Positions 1 to 7,635 of a DNA stretch of 35,916 nt are shown one piece after another. The notes beneath the pieces were generated by a model, which searched no databases, was not told where the DNA came from, and saw nothing but the letters and a program-made list of their open reading frames with translations. The stretch spans positions 1 through 35,916 of the forward strand of contig NZ_JAFEXF010000062.1 in the NCBI RefSeq assembly GCF_016905445.1. The letters are read 5' to 3'. The position numbers and the translations under genes are program-made. The stretch is from Streptomyces sp. G44. GTDB lineage: Bacteria > Actinomycetota > Actinomycetes > Streptomycetales > Streptomycetaceae. Within the stretch, counting starts at the first letter, position 1; the number at the start of each line of letters is the position of its first letter.

Positions 1-415
1 GGGCATCGCCGCGGGCATCAGGCAGAGCGGGCCGACGGGCGCTCGCGGGGCGCCACGCGGCCGGGAACCGACTCGCGCCGTCAGCGCCGAGCGTGTGCAG
101 GCCGCACCCGTGCTCCGGGCCGGGCCGATCCTCAAGTCGGGCGGCGCCAAGGCCCGCACCGGCCGTGGGCGCCTTCCGGGACACTCGCGCCACGTCCGGG
201 AAGGCCGCCGAAGCGCTGGGCGTCGACACCGATGAAGTGGCCGTCGCACCGACCGGCCTCGTCGGTGCGCGCGAGGGTGAGGAGCAGGCCACCGCCATCA
301 CCCTCACGGCCACCGGCACCGTGCGCACGCCGGGTCGCCGTCACCAAGGACGGCCGGACCTCGGGCGGCATGGCCAAGGGCGCCGGGCTCGACGGGCAAA
401 GGGCGGCGGCCGGAA
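1..415 (+). pseudogene. argJ: argJ relic (glutamate N-acetyltransferase / ornithine acetyltransferase), frameshifted
   Basis: ArgJ moves the acetyl group from N-acetylornithine to glutamate and so releases ornithine. Here only a broken copy remains. Frame 2 from base 2 reads GIAAGIRQSG and then AERVQAAPVL and SGGAKARTG, like the N-terminal ArgJ segments. Near base 170 the similarity moves to frame 3 (FRDTRATSGKAAEALGV, DEVAVAPTGLVGAR), and near base 320 to frame 1 (RVAVTKDGRTSGGMAKGAG). The segment with the autoprocessing Ala-Thr site that should follow is not recognisable. The start lies off the window edge. Two frameshifts plus internal loss make it non-functional. Its presence beside ornithine-consuming genes suggests it once supplied precursor to the same pathway. 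The family assignment rests on my memory of ArgJ motifs, not on an alignment. Confidence 0.72.
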
Positions 416-457
416 CCCCGCGGGCGGCGGCCCGTGCGCCCGTGCCCTCCCACCCGG

Positions 458-1102
458 TCAGGGCAGCCGGCTCATCAGCCGTGCCGTCTCGCGCTGGTAC
501 GTGCACGCGCCTTGGTCGAACGACTTCCACACCCGGTCACGCACCTCAGCCGGTTGTTCCTGGCTGAGCTTGAACATGCCCTCGGCCCCGGTCACCTTGA
601 GCCGGAAGGCCCCCACCGCGGGCACTATCTTGCGGAAGTAGTCGAGCGACTCGGTCATGTCCCAGCCGTCGCCGAACGCCTCCTCGAAGGCGCGCACCGT
701 GGACTGCACCACCTCCAGCGTCTCCTCCGTCGAGTCGATCTTCTCCAGCACGCCCCGGACATGCACCGCGGTGAAGTTCCAGGTCGGCGCGGCCGGCGTC
801 ACCTCGTACACGGTGGGCGACACATAGGTGTGCGGGCCGGTGAACGTCAGCAGCAGGACACCGTCGTTTTCTAGTGCCGTCCAGTGTGGATTCGCCCGGT
901 TCATGTGCCCGAGCAGTGTGGTGCCAGGGAGTTCGCCGGACCAGTCGCCGGCCGTGTCGGGACTGAAGATGACCGGCAGATGCGTGGCGAACGGACCGTC
1001 CTCGGAGCTGCCGTTGGCCACCGCGAGCGCCAGTGGATTATCACGGATCAGGTCCACCATCCACGAACTGTCCGCCTCGCGATAGAAGCTGGGAACGAAC
1101 AT
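458..1102 (-). CDS. ktzT: Piperazate synthase-like (KtzT/PaiB family) heme or FMN split-barrel protein
   Basis: This 214-residue protein belongs to the PaiB family, usually annotated as FMN-binding negative transcriptional regulator. It shows MFVPSFYREADSSWMVDLI at the N-terminus, FATHLPV near residue 38, GHMNRANPHW near residue 65, YVSPTVY, and APTWNF near residue 107. Members of this family next to ornithine N-hydroxylases (KtzT of kutzneride biosynthesis, PipS) are heme enzymes that form the N-N bond of L-piperazic acid from N5-hydroxyornithine. The divergent neighbour is exactly such a hydroxylase, so piperazate synthase is the preferred call over PaiB regulator. The ATG has an AAGGGTG ribosome-binding site 7 bases upstream. 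The length fits the family. The function is inferred from family and context; the heme ligand cannot be verified by eye. Confidence 0.82.
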   Translation of the reverse strand: MFVPSFYREADSSWMVDLIRDNPLALAVANGSSEDGPFATHLPVIFSPDTAGDWSGELPGTTLLGHMNRANPHWTALENDGVLLLTFTGPHTYVSPTVYEVTPAAPTWNFTAVHVRGVLEKIDSTEETLEVVQSTVRAFEEAFGDGWDMTESLDYFRKIVPAVGAFRLKVTGAEGMFKLSQEQPAEVRDRVWKSFDQGACTYQRETARLMSRLP

Positions 1103-1252
1103 ACTGATTCACCCTTTCGGCAGTTGATTCAGGGCGCGGCTCCGGCTCGGGGCATGAGGGATCGCAACGCGTCGGACACATGGGCCGTCGGCCGAGCCAC
1201 GCGGAGTTCCGGAAATCCGCGCCGACCATACTTCCGTTTTCCTGGACGAGAC

Positions 1253-1302
1253 CTCGAGAACCTCTCGAATGGCCTTCATGCCGTCCTCAAGTTGCCTTTG
1301 AG
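1253..1302 (+). promoter_or_regulatory. SARP-type direct repeats upstream of the ornithine hydroxylase
   Basis: Five hexamers recur with an exact 11-bp period: CTCGAG (1253), CTCGAA (1264), TTCATG (1275), CTCAAG (1286) and TTTGAG (1297). Direct repeats at 11-bp spacing are the known binding pattern of Streptomyces antibiotic regulatory proteins. The last repeat ends 87 bp before the ATG at 1390. Three SARP genes lie in this window. The divergent piperazate synthase-like gene starts at 1102 and could share the control. This is the only notable content of the 287-bp intergenic gap. Confidence 0.7.
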
Positions 1303-1389
1303 TCGTTGTGGACAGACTCCGGAGCAACACTGCAGAACGGGCTCTCGGGCCACCGGCCGGGTTTCCAGACGCAAGCGGGAGAGAATTCA

Positions 1390-2739
1390 ATGGGCAGAAC
1401 AGGCAGCAGCGAAGAGATCTACGACTTGGTCGGCATCGGCTTCGGCCCGTCCAACCTGTCGCTGGCGATCGCCCTGGAGGAGCACGGGGCGAGCACGCCG
1501 CAGACTCCGGTCACGTCCCACTTCTTCGAGCGGCAGCCGACGTTCGGCTGGCACCGGAACATGCTGCTGCCGTCGACGACGATGCAGATCTCATTCCTCA
1601 AGGACCTGGCCACCTACCGGGACCCGATGTCCCGGTACAGCTTCATCTCGTATCTGCACGCCTCGAACCGGCTGGTGCAGTTCGTGAACAACCAGGACTT
1701 CTTCCCGACCCGGCAGGAGTTCCACCAGTACCTGGAATGGGCGGCCGCCGCCCTGAGCGACCGGGTCACCTACGGCACCGAAGTCACCTCGATCCGCCCC
1801 GTCGCCGAAGCCGGAGCCGCCACGGCCGACCTCCTGGAGGTCGAGGTACGCGCCGGCGACGGCACCATCCGCGTGGTCACCGCCCGCAACGTGGTCATCT
1901 CCACCGGGCTGGTGCCGCGCCTGCCCGAGGGGGTCACCTCCGACGAACGGGTGTGGCACAGCTCGGAGTTCCTGAGCCGCTTCCACGCACGGGACCCGCA
2001 GAGCCTCAGGAACGTGGCGGTGGTCGGCGCCGGCCAGAGCGCGGCCGAGATCACCCGGTTCTTCCACGACTCACTGCCCCACGCCCAGGTCTCCGCCGTC
2101 CTGCCCTCCTACGGCTACTCCGTCGCCGACGACACCCCCTTCGCCAACCAGATCTTCGACCCCGCCGCCGTCGACGACTACTACTACGGCACCCAGCCGG
2201 CACGCGACGCCTTCTGGCGCTACCACCGCAACACCAACTACGGGGTGGTCGACGCCGACGTCATCCGGGATCTGCACCGGCGCTCCTACGACGAGCAGGT
2301 ACGCGGCAGCCGGCGGCTGCACTTCCGCAACCTCACCCGCGTCGCCGAGGTGCACAGCGCCGACAGCGGCACGACGGCGGTCCTGCACTCCCTGAAGGAC
2401 GACCGGACCGAGGAAGTGGCCCTCGACGCCCTGGTCTTCGCCACCGGCTACGACGCCCTGGATCCCGCCCGTCTCCTCGGCGACTTCGACCGGCACTTCC
2501 AGCGTGACGCCGCGGGCAGGCACCGCACAGAACGCGACTACCGCCTCGTCAGCACATCGGAACTGACCTGCGGCGTCTACTTGCAGGGCGGCACCGAGCA
2601 CAGCCACGGCCTGTCCTCGGCCCTGCTCTCCAACATCGCGGTGCGCAGCGGCGAGATCGCCGACTCCATCGCGATGCGACGCGCCGAACGAGAACTGGAC
2701 CGCGCCCGCCCCACGACGAAGGCGCCCTCGGCGGCCTGA
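1390..2739 (+). CDS. ktzI: L-ornithine N5-monooxygenase (KtzI/SidA/PvdA family)
   Basis: This FAD- and NADPH-dependent enzyme hydroxylates the side-chain amine of ornithine (or lysine). The 449-residue protein has the FAD motif GIGFGPSNLSLA near residue 15, the NADPH-site motif VAVVGAGQSAAEI near residue 208, the LVFATGYD motif near residue 350, and the C-terminal GGTEHSHGLSSALLSNIAVR typical of the family. The ATG at 1390 is chosen because GGAGA lies just upstream; the frame stays open further upstream but without family similarity. Beside a piperazate synthase-like gene the expected product is N5-hydroxyornithine, the direct precursor of piperazate. Siderophore hydroxamate synthesis is the alternative, but no siderophore synthetase is visible here. 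SARP-type repeats lie upstream. Confidence 0.9.
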   Translation: MGRTGSSEEIYDLVGIGFGPSNLSLAIALEEHGASTPQTPVTSHFFERQPTFGWHRNMLLPSTTMQISFLKDLATYRDPMSRYSFISYLHASNRLVQFVNNQDFFPTRQEFHQYLEWAAAALSDRVTYGTEVTSIRPVAEAGAATADLLEVEVRAGDGTIRVVTARNVVISTGLVPRLPEGVTSDERVWHSSEFLSRFHARDPQSLRNVAVVGAGQSAAEITRFFHDSLPHAQVSAVLPSYGYSVADDTPFANQIFDPAAVDDYYYGTQPARDAFWRYHRNTNYGVVDADVIRDLHRRSYDEQVRGSRRLHFRNLTRVAEVHSADSGTTAVLHSLKDDRTEEVALDALVFATGYDALDPARLLGDFDRHFQRDAAGRHRTERDYRLVSTSELTCGVYLQGGTEHSHGLSSALLSNIAVRSGEIADSIAMRRAERELDRARPTTKAPSAA

Positions 2740-2766
2740 GGACGCGAGGACGGAAGGACGGAAGGA

Positions 2767-2814
2767 CCTGAGGGCCTGAGGACCTGAGGACCTGAGGGCC
2801 TGAGGACCTGAGGA
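2767..2814 (+). repeat. Six tandem copies of an 8-bp unit CCTGAGG(A/G)
   Basis: Six exact-length units of CCTGAGGA or CCTGAGGG run without interruption just after the hydroxylase stop codon. A seventh unit at 2735 contains that stop codon. The unit length is not a multiple of three, which suits non-coding DNA. It is probably replication slippage with no clear function. Confidence 0.9.
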
Positions 2815-3138
2815 ATCGTGCTCATGCACGCCCGTTGCCCGGCCGGCGGTCCCGACCGCCGGCCCGCGAGGCAGCCCGTCGACGCACGCTGCCGCTCCCG
2901 GGCCGCGCTCGCCCCACTGTCCGTGCCGGGCGGCGTACACCGCGACGAAGGCGGCGGACCCCGGCACACCGCCGCCCGGTCCGAGCGCCGTGAGCAAGGC
3001 GGCCACCAGCTCGCTCATGGGGCGGCGGGCCTCGCGCAGGCGCGGTACCGGGTCCGGCCGGGGGCCCGGCACGACCGCCTCCTCGGCTCCCCGGAACAGC
3101 TGCGTACGCTCCCCGGAACGGCTGCGTACGAGGGCAAG
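2815..3138. other. 324-bp gap without an intact gene; possible frameshifted thioesterase tail
   Basis: No convincing intact gene is present. On the minus strand, in a frame different from the condensation-domain gene that ends at 3139, a stretch below about 3018 begins MSELVAALLTALGPGGG. It could be a remnant of the thioesterase lid and C-terminus missing from that protein. This is a weak resemblance only. Confidence 0.3.
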
Positions 3139-5262
3139 TCAGCGCCGGTGTCCGACGGCCGACGCCAGCACGCGTGCCAGGTCCTCGGGACCCGCGCCCG
3201 TCGCGTCGAGGACGACGGCGAGCAGCCGGTGGCCGTCGGCGGCGGCGAGGCGGGCGATGGCGCAGGCGGCGGCGCCGTCGCCGGAGAACCCGGCGACGGC
3301 CGACCCGCCACCGGACCGGACGCGGGAGCCGAGCGCGCCGTACATGGCGCGTGCGGCGGCGTCGGCCTGCCGTCCGCCCGCCGGTGCGGGGCCGAGCAGG
3401 AGCAGTTCCTCGGGACCTTCGTAGGCGCGGGCGAGCTGGTCGTAGAAGGCACGGTCGACGCCCGGCGCCTGCACCAGGCCGACGGTGCCGGCGTCGGCGC
3501 GGGCCCGGTGGCACAGCACGGACGGCGGCGCGCCGGTGTCCTCGGGTCCGGCCCGCACGGGACCGGCGGCGGTGCCGGCCCCCATGCCGGAGAGCAGGCC
3601 GAGCACCTCGCCGACGGTGGTGTACCGCCCGGCGCCGCGCGGCAGTTCGCGCAGCAACAGCACGGCGTGGGCGAGGAGTTCGGTGATCTCCGGGAGCCGG
3701 ACCCGGTCGTAGGAGGCGGTGAGCACCAGGCGGTCGGCCCCGTCGTGGTGGGCGATCAGGGTGAGGGGGAAGGCGGTGCGGGCACCGAGGGTCTGCGGTG
3801 GCTCCACCTCGATGCCGGACGCGGCGAGTTCGGTGCTCGGCGCGGCCAGGACGCGCGGCGGTGACTCGAAGACGAGCAGGGTGTCGGCGGCCGGGTGCGG
3901 GGGGCGGGTCCAGGAGTGGATCTGGCCCGCCGACACCCATTCGTAGGCGGCCTGGTCCAGGCAGCGGTCCCGCAGCGTCGCGATCAGCCGGGTCATCGTG
4001 GCGTCCGGGTCGACGAGCACGGACTGCGGCAGCGGCCCGGCCAGCGCGCCTGGCGTGCGCTCGACCCCCTCGAAGAGGGTGCTGCGGCCCGCGGCGGTGG
4101 TGGCGAAGCGCACGTGTGACGGCCCCTCGGCCCGGCCGGCGCGGTACAGCAGCAGCGTCCACACGGCCTGGAGGGCGGTGAACTCGCTCCCGCCCCGGAC
4201 GGCGGCCCAGTCGGCGAGCCGCGCGGTCTCCTCCTCGGAGAGGCGGATCCTGGAGCGGCCCTCGGCGCGGCCACCGGTGTCGGTGAAGAGCGGCGGTACG
4301 GCCACGAAGTCACCGGTGGTGTCCTCGCCGGTGAAGAAGTCCCGGGCGGCTGCGGTGTCCTGTGCCGCGAGCCAGGCCGTGTAGTCGCTCATGTCGGGCC
4401 GGCGCTCGCCGCCCGGCAGTTCCCCGCCGGCGAGATAGGCGCGGTAGAACTCGCGGACCAGGAGCCGGATGGACCAGCTGTCGAGCAGTGCGTGGTGGTA
4501 CGTGAGCAGGACCCGGGAGGGCGGTGCGTCGGCAGGGCACGCCGTCCCACCGCCGAGCAGGGTGATGCGCAGCGGGGCGGGGCGGCGCGGGTCGATGCCG
4601 CGGCGCCGGTCGGCCTCGGCGAGCGTGTGCCACTCTGCGCTGCCGTGCGGCAGCCGCACCACCTCGGGGTCGGCGTGGTCGTGCACGATCAGGCCGGGCT
4701 CCGCCCGGTCGTCGAAGGCGGTGCGGAGCACGGACTCGTGGGCGCACACCGAGCGCCAGGCGGCCGTGAACCGCGCCGGGTCGAGGGGCCCGTGCCAGTC
4801 CCAGGCTGCTTGCTCGACCTGGCGGGCCGGATCGGGGTGGGCGTCGGCGTCCGCGAGCAGTTCCCGCTGTAGGGGCGTCGCGGTGAGGCGGCGGGTCATC
4901 AGGGAGCCGCGGGCGCCGCCGGTGAGCAGGTCGGCGAGGATCCCGAGGGGGAACGCGGTCCGCGCGCCCCCTGCCCCGCCCTCTGCCGCGCCTCCTGCCG
5001 CACCCTCTGCCCCGCCCTCTGCCGCACCCTCTGCCGCGCCCGTGAAGCGCAGGGTGTGCCGGCCGGGCTCCCGGCTCTCCAGGTGGGCCGTCCACGCGGG
5101 CGCGTCCGGGTGGCGTACGGCGAGGCTGTCGAGCGTGGCCTCGATGCACGTGGTCTTGATCTGCCCGTGCAGCTCCACTACGGGCAGCGAGTCGCGGCCG
5201 AGCTCCACGACGACAGTGATCGGGCCGTCCTGCGGCAGACGTGCGAAGCGGCTGTGGGTCAT
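3139..5262 (-). CDS. Stand-alone NRPS condensation-domain protein with truncated thioesterase-like tail
   Basis: This 707-residue protein has three parts. Residues 1 to about 75 are a short unassigned N-terminal domain, followed by an Ala/Gly/Glu-rich linker encoded by short tandem repeats. Residues about 125-550 form a condensation domain: TPLQRELLADADAHP, HESVLRTAF, the active-site motif YHHALLDSWS (HHxxxD, with Ser where Gly is usual), and an MSDYTAWL segment. From about residue 590 the sequence resembles the first half of a type I thioesterase: VGLVQAPGVDRAFYDQLA, then AGFSGDGAAACAIARLAA at the nucleophile-elbow position. It stops there, with no Asp/His half. There is no adenylation or carrier domain, so it would act in trans. 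It is divergent from the aromatase/cyclase and shares the promoter region with SARP repeats. The ribosome-binding site is weak. The substrate is unknown. Confidence 0.78.
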   Translation of the reverse strand: MTHSRFARLPQDGPITVVVELGRDSLPVVELHGQIKTTCIEATLDSLAVRHPDAPAWTAHLESREPGRHTLRFTGAAEGAAEGGAEGAAGGAAEGGAGGARTAFPLGILADLLTGGARGSLMTRRLTATPLQRELLADADAHPDPARQVEQAAWDWHGPLDPARFTAAWRSVCAHESVLRTAFDDRAEPGLIVHDHADPEVVRLPHGSAEWHTLAEADRRRGIDPRRPAPLRITLLGGGTACPADAPPSRVLLTYHHALLDSWSIRLLVREFYRAYLAGGELPGGERRPDMSDYTAWLAAQDTAAARDFFTGEDTTGDFVAVPPLFTDTGGRAEGRSRIRLSEEETARLADWAAVRGGSEFTALQAVWTLLLYRAGRAEGPSHVRFATTAAGRSTLFEGVERTPGALAGPLPQSVLVDPDATMTRLIATLRDRCLDQAAYEWVSAGQIHSWTRPPHPAADTLLVFESPPRVLAAPSTELAASGIEVEPPQTLGARTAFPLTLIAHHDGADRLVLTASYDRVRLPEITELLAHAVLLLRELPRGAGRYTTVGEVLGLLSGMGAGTAAGPVRAGPEDTGAPPSVLCHRARADAGTVGLVQAPGVDRAFYDQLARAYEGPEELLLLGPAPAGGRQADAAARAMYGALGSRVRSGGGSAVAGFSGDGAAACAIARLAAADGHRLLAVVLDATGAGPEDLARVLASAVGHRR
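4967..5040 (-). repeat. Degenerate 12-bp tandem repeat encoding an Ala/Gly/Glu linker
   Basis: Plus-strand units of the form CCCTCTGCCGCG or CCCTCTGCCCCG recur with a 12-bp or 6-bp step. On the minus strand they encode the EGAAEGGAEGAAGG-type linker between the N-terminal part and the condensation domain. The units keep the frame, so length variation would be tolerated. Confidence 0.75.
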
Positions 5263-5418
5263 CAGCAGTCCGGGGCGCGCGCCGACGAAGTCCCCGCCCC
5301 CCTCCTCAAGATGCGCTGCTCAAGCATGCCGAGGCCGCCGACAATCGCCTGACACAGCCCTGATTTTCCGCTTGACCTGCCCGTGGCCGGGCGGAGGGGC
5401 CCGCTCCGGCGTCCTCGG

Positions 5419-5468
5419 TTCGGGCGGCCTTCGAGTGGGGTTCGAGCAGCCTTCGAATACTCCTCGAG
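5419..5468 (+). promoter_or_regulatory. SARP-type direct repeats upstream of the aromatase/cyclase
   Basis: Five hexamers sit at an exact 11-bp period: TTCGGG (5419), TTCGAG (5430), TTCGAG (5441), TTCGAA (5452) and CTCGAG (5463). The last ends 82 bp before the ATG at 5551, nearly the same distance as the repeats before the ornithine hydroxylase. This matches known SARP operators and is the clearest site in the window. It may also serve the divergent condensation-domain gene that starts at 5262. Confidence 0.8.
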
Positions 5469-5550
5469 CGCCCCCGTCGACGGTGGGTGCCACGCGGCCA
5501 CGACAGCGCCTCGGCGAGCCGATCCGCCCCCACTGCCCAAGGAGTCTGTG

Positions 5551-6585
5551 ATGTCTGGTGAGCGTGTGCACCGTACGCGGCACTCGATCGAGGTGGCGGC
5601 GTCGGCCGGAGCGCTCTACGCCCTGCTCGCGGACGGCGTCCGCAGGCCGCTGTACTGCCCGTCCGTCCTGCACGTCGAGCGCCTCGACTTCGACGGGGCC
5701 CGGGAGCGCCTTCGGGTGTGGGAGGACGCGGGCGGTTCCATCAGGTCCTCGTTCGTGGCGCGGGAGCAGTACCCGCATGAGCGGCGCATCGCGTTCCAGG
5801 AGCTGCGGCCCGCGGCGCCCGTCGAGTCGATGGGCGGCGAGTGGACCGTGGAGGAGACCGCGGCAGGCGGCAGCGTGGTGACGGTGCGGCACGCGTTCAC
5901 GGTCCTCGGCGAGCACGGCGAGCACGGCGACGACGCGGACGAGGTCGCGCGTGTCACGAGCCGCGGCGCCCGCGCGGAGCTGGAGAGTCTGCGCCGCGTC
6001 GCCGAGAGCCGCGCGGGGGTGGACGACCTGGTGCTGGCCTTCGAGGAGTCCGTGTGGGTGAACGGGCCGGGAGAGCTGGTCTACGACTTCCTGTACCGGG
6101 CCGCGGACTGGCCCGGCCTCCTGCCGCACGTACGGCGCCTCCGGCTGACCGAGCCGTCCGCCGGGCTGCAACTCCTGGACTACGCGGTGGCGCTGCCCGA
6201 CGGGGCGCAGCGCGAGACGGGGGCGGTGCGCCTGTGCTTCCCGCACGCCGGGCGGATCGTCTACAAGGAGACCGCGCCGGCCGCACCGGTGGCCGCGCAC
6301 ACCGGAGAGTGGTCGGTCCTGCCCGGCGAGCACGGCGTGCGCGTGGTCGCCCAGCACCGGGTGCTGCTCGACGCCGACGCCGTGCGGGCGCTGCCCGGGT
6401 CAGGCGTGTACGCCCTGGGGCCGGCCTCCCGGGCCCCGTCCAGGGCGGTCCTGGCCCGGCACTGTCTGCGGGAGTCCATCGGACGTACGTCGCTGGCGAC
6501 CCTCGCGCTGGCCAAGCGGCACGCGGAGTCGGCGGTGCGGTCGCTGCCGCGGCGTCCCGCCGTGCCGGCCGCGGGCGCTTCGTAG
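5551..6585 (+). CDS. Didomain aromatase/cyclase (type II polyketide, SRPBCC fold)
   Basis: Enzymes of this class close and aromatise the first ring of poly-beta-ketone chains made by type II polyketide synthases. The 344-residue protein has two tandem START/SRPBCC-like halves. Residues about 8-150 contain HSIEVAASAGALYALLADG and a PVESMGGEWTVEE segment. Residues about 165-315 contain FEESVWVNGPGELVYDFL, DWPGLLPHVRRLRL and HTGEWSVLPGEHGVRVVAQH. A length of 310-350 residues is normal for didomain members. The ATG at 5551 opens the first domain (MSGERVHRTRHSIEV) after GGAGT. No ketosynthase, chain-length factor or acyl carrier gene is in the window, so its partners must lie elsewhere or have been lost. 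SARP repeats upstream suggest pathway-specific activation. Confidence 0.88.
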   Translation: MSGERVHRTRHSIEVAASAGALYALLADGVRRPLYCPSVLHVERLDFDGARERLRVWEDAGGSIRSSFVAREQYPHERRIAFQELRPAAPVESMGGEWTVEETAAGGSVVTVRHAFTVLGEHGEHGDDADEVARVTSRGARAELESLRRVAESRAGVDDLVLAFEESVWVNGPGELVYDFLYRAADWPGLLPHVRRLRLTEPSAGLQLLDYAVALPDGAQRETGAVRLCFPHAGRIVYKETAPAAPVAAHTGEWSVLPGEHGVRVVAQHRVLLDADAVRALPGSGVYALGPASRAPSRAVLARHCLRESIGRTSLATLALAKRHAESAVRSLPRRPAVPAAGAS

Positions 6586-6609
6586 CGGCGCCGCCGTCAG
6601 GGCCGGGGC

Positions 6610-6629
6610 CCCGCGGCTCCGTCCGCGGG
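6610..6629. terminator. Candidate terminator between convergent genes
   Basis: A 7-bp GC stem (CCCGCGG / CCGCGGG) with a 6-base loop lies between the aromatase/cyclase stop and the convergent oxidoreductase stop. There is no T-run, which is usual in Streptomyces. Moderate to weak support. Confidence 0.4.
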
Positions 6630-6646
6630 CGGACCGCCGGCCAAGG

Positions 6647-7528
6647 TCAGCCGCCGGCCAGTTCCGCGATCACCGGGCCGAAGGCGTCCATCGCGTGGTC
6701 GAGGACGACGATGTAGGAGAAGCCGAACCGCTCGCGCTGCTCGCGCAGCTGCTCGGCGATCTGCTGGACGGTGCCGAACAGCATGACCGGCAGGCGCAGG
6801 CGTTCCTCCTCCGTCAGTCCGGCGTGGACCTTCGGCAGCCGGCGGGCCGTCGCGCGCCGGTCGCCGGTGATCTCGACGAAGTGCACCAGCAGATTCCGCT
6901 CGGCGGGCACGGCCCGCCCGGCGGCGAACTTCTCGTAGACGGCGACCCGTTCGTCGAGCTGTTCAGGCGTCAGGAGCACCCGGAGCCCGTCGGAGTGACC
7001 CGCGGTCGCGGTGAACGCCGCGATGTCGGCGTGCTCGGCCATCAGGCGCAGCATCCGGTCGCCGTTGCCGCCGATCAGCAGCGGTGGCCGCGGGTGCTGC
7101 GCGGCCCGCGGCGCATGGGCCGGGTCTGCCGGCAGCCGTTCCAGTTCGCGCACCATGTGCTCAACGGCGCGGACGCGGCCGCCGGGCGGGAAGAACTCCA
7201 GTCGGGCCCGCTCGTGTTCCGCCTGCGCGTAGCCGGCGCCGAGGCCCACTTCCAGGCGTCCGCCGGTGAGCGCGTCGGTGGTGGCCACCTCGCGGGCCAG
7301 CAGCGCCGGGTTCCAGAAACCGGTGTTCAGCACGAAGGTGCCGACCCGGGGGCGCCGGGTGGCGGCGGCCGCGGCCACCATCGCCGGGAACGGCGCGACC
7401 ATTCCCAGATGGTCCGGGACCAGGATGACGTCGTACCCGAGCTGCTCGGCCCGGCGGCACCGGTCCCGCCACTCCGCGCCCCCCGCCGGTTTCATCATGT
7501 TCACGCCAAAACGAAACGGCCTGGTCAT
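6647..7528 (-). CDS. Luciferase-like (LLM class) F420/flavin-dependent oxidoreductase
   Basis: This 293-residue TIM-barrel protein shows the bacterial-luciferase-family N-terminus FRFGVNMMKPAGGAEWRDRC, then YDVILVPDHLGMV near residue 32. It also has TFVLNTGFWNPALLAREVAT, GRLEVGLGAGYAQAEHERA and PPLLIGGNGDRMLRL. It most resembles the actinobacterial subgroup annotated as probable F420-dependent oxidoreductase. Such enzymes oxidise or reduce small substrates; in this context it could tailor the peptide/polyketide product, for example by dehydrogenating a piperazate ring, but that is only a guess. The ATG has a GGGGGGCGGG tract upstream. It is convergent with the aromatase/cyclase and lies downstream of the first SARP gene in the same direction, so the two may be cotranscribed. 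Confidence 0.85.
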   Translation of the reverse strand: MTRPFRFGVNMMKPAGGAEWRDRCRRAEQLGYDVILVPDHLGMVAPFPAMVAAAAATRRPRVGTFVLNTGFWNPALLAREVATTDALTGGRLEVGLGAGYAQAEHERARLEFFPPGGRVRAVEHMVRELERLPADPAHAPRAAQHPRPPLLIGGNGDRMLRLMAEHADIAAFTATAGHSDGLRVLLTPEQLDERVAVYEKFAAGRAVPAERNLLVHFVEITGDRRATARRLPKVHAGLTEEERLRLPVMLFGTVQQIAEQLREQRERFGFSYIVVLDHAMDAFGPVIAELAGG

Positions 7529-7635
7529 GCCCGCCCCCCTGCCTGCCCACCCGGTGCGACCTGCGGCGCCCGCATCGCCGCAGTGACCCTACCGCAGGGC
7601 CCGCAGACGTGAACGGGCGCTCGTGGACCCGGACT

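Noticed and set aside
458..1102. Simple annotation as FMN-binding negative transcriptional regulator PaiB
   Set aside because: The divergent ornithine N-hydroxylase and SARP control fit piperazate synthase better. PaiB remains the fallback.
2822..4162. Long minus-strand reading frame of 446 codons
   Set aside because: It overlaps the condensation-domain gene in another frame and is an Arg/Pro/Gly-rich shadow typical of high-GC DNA.
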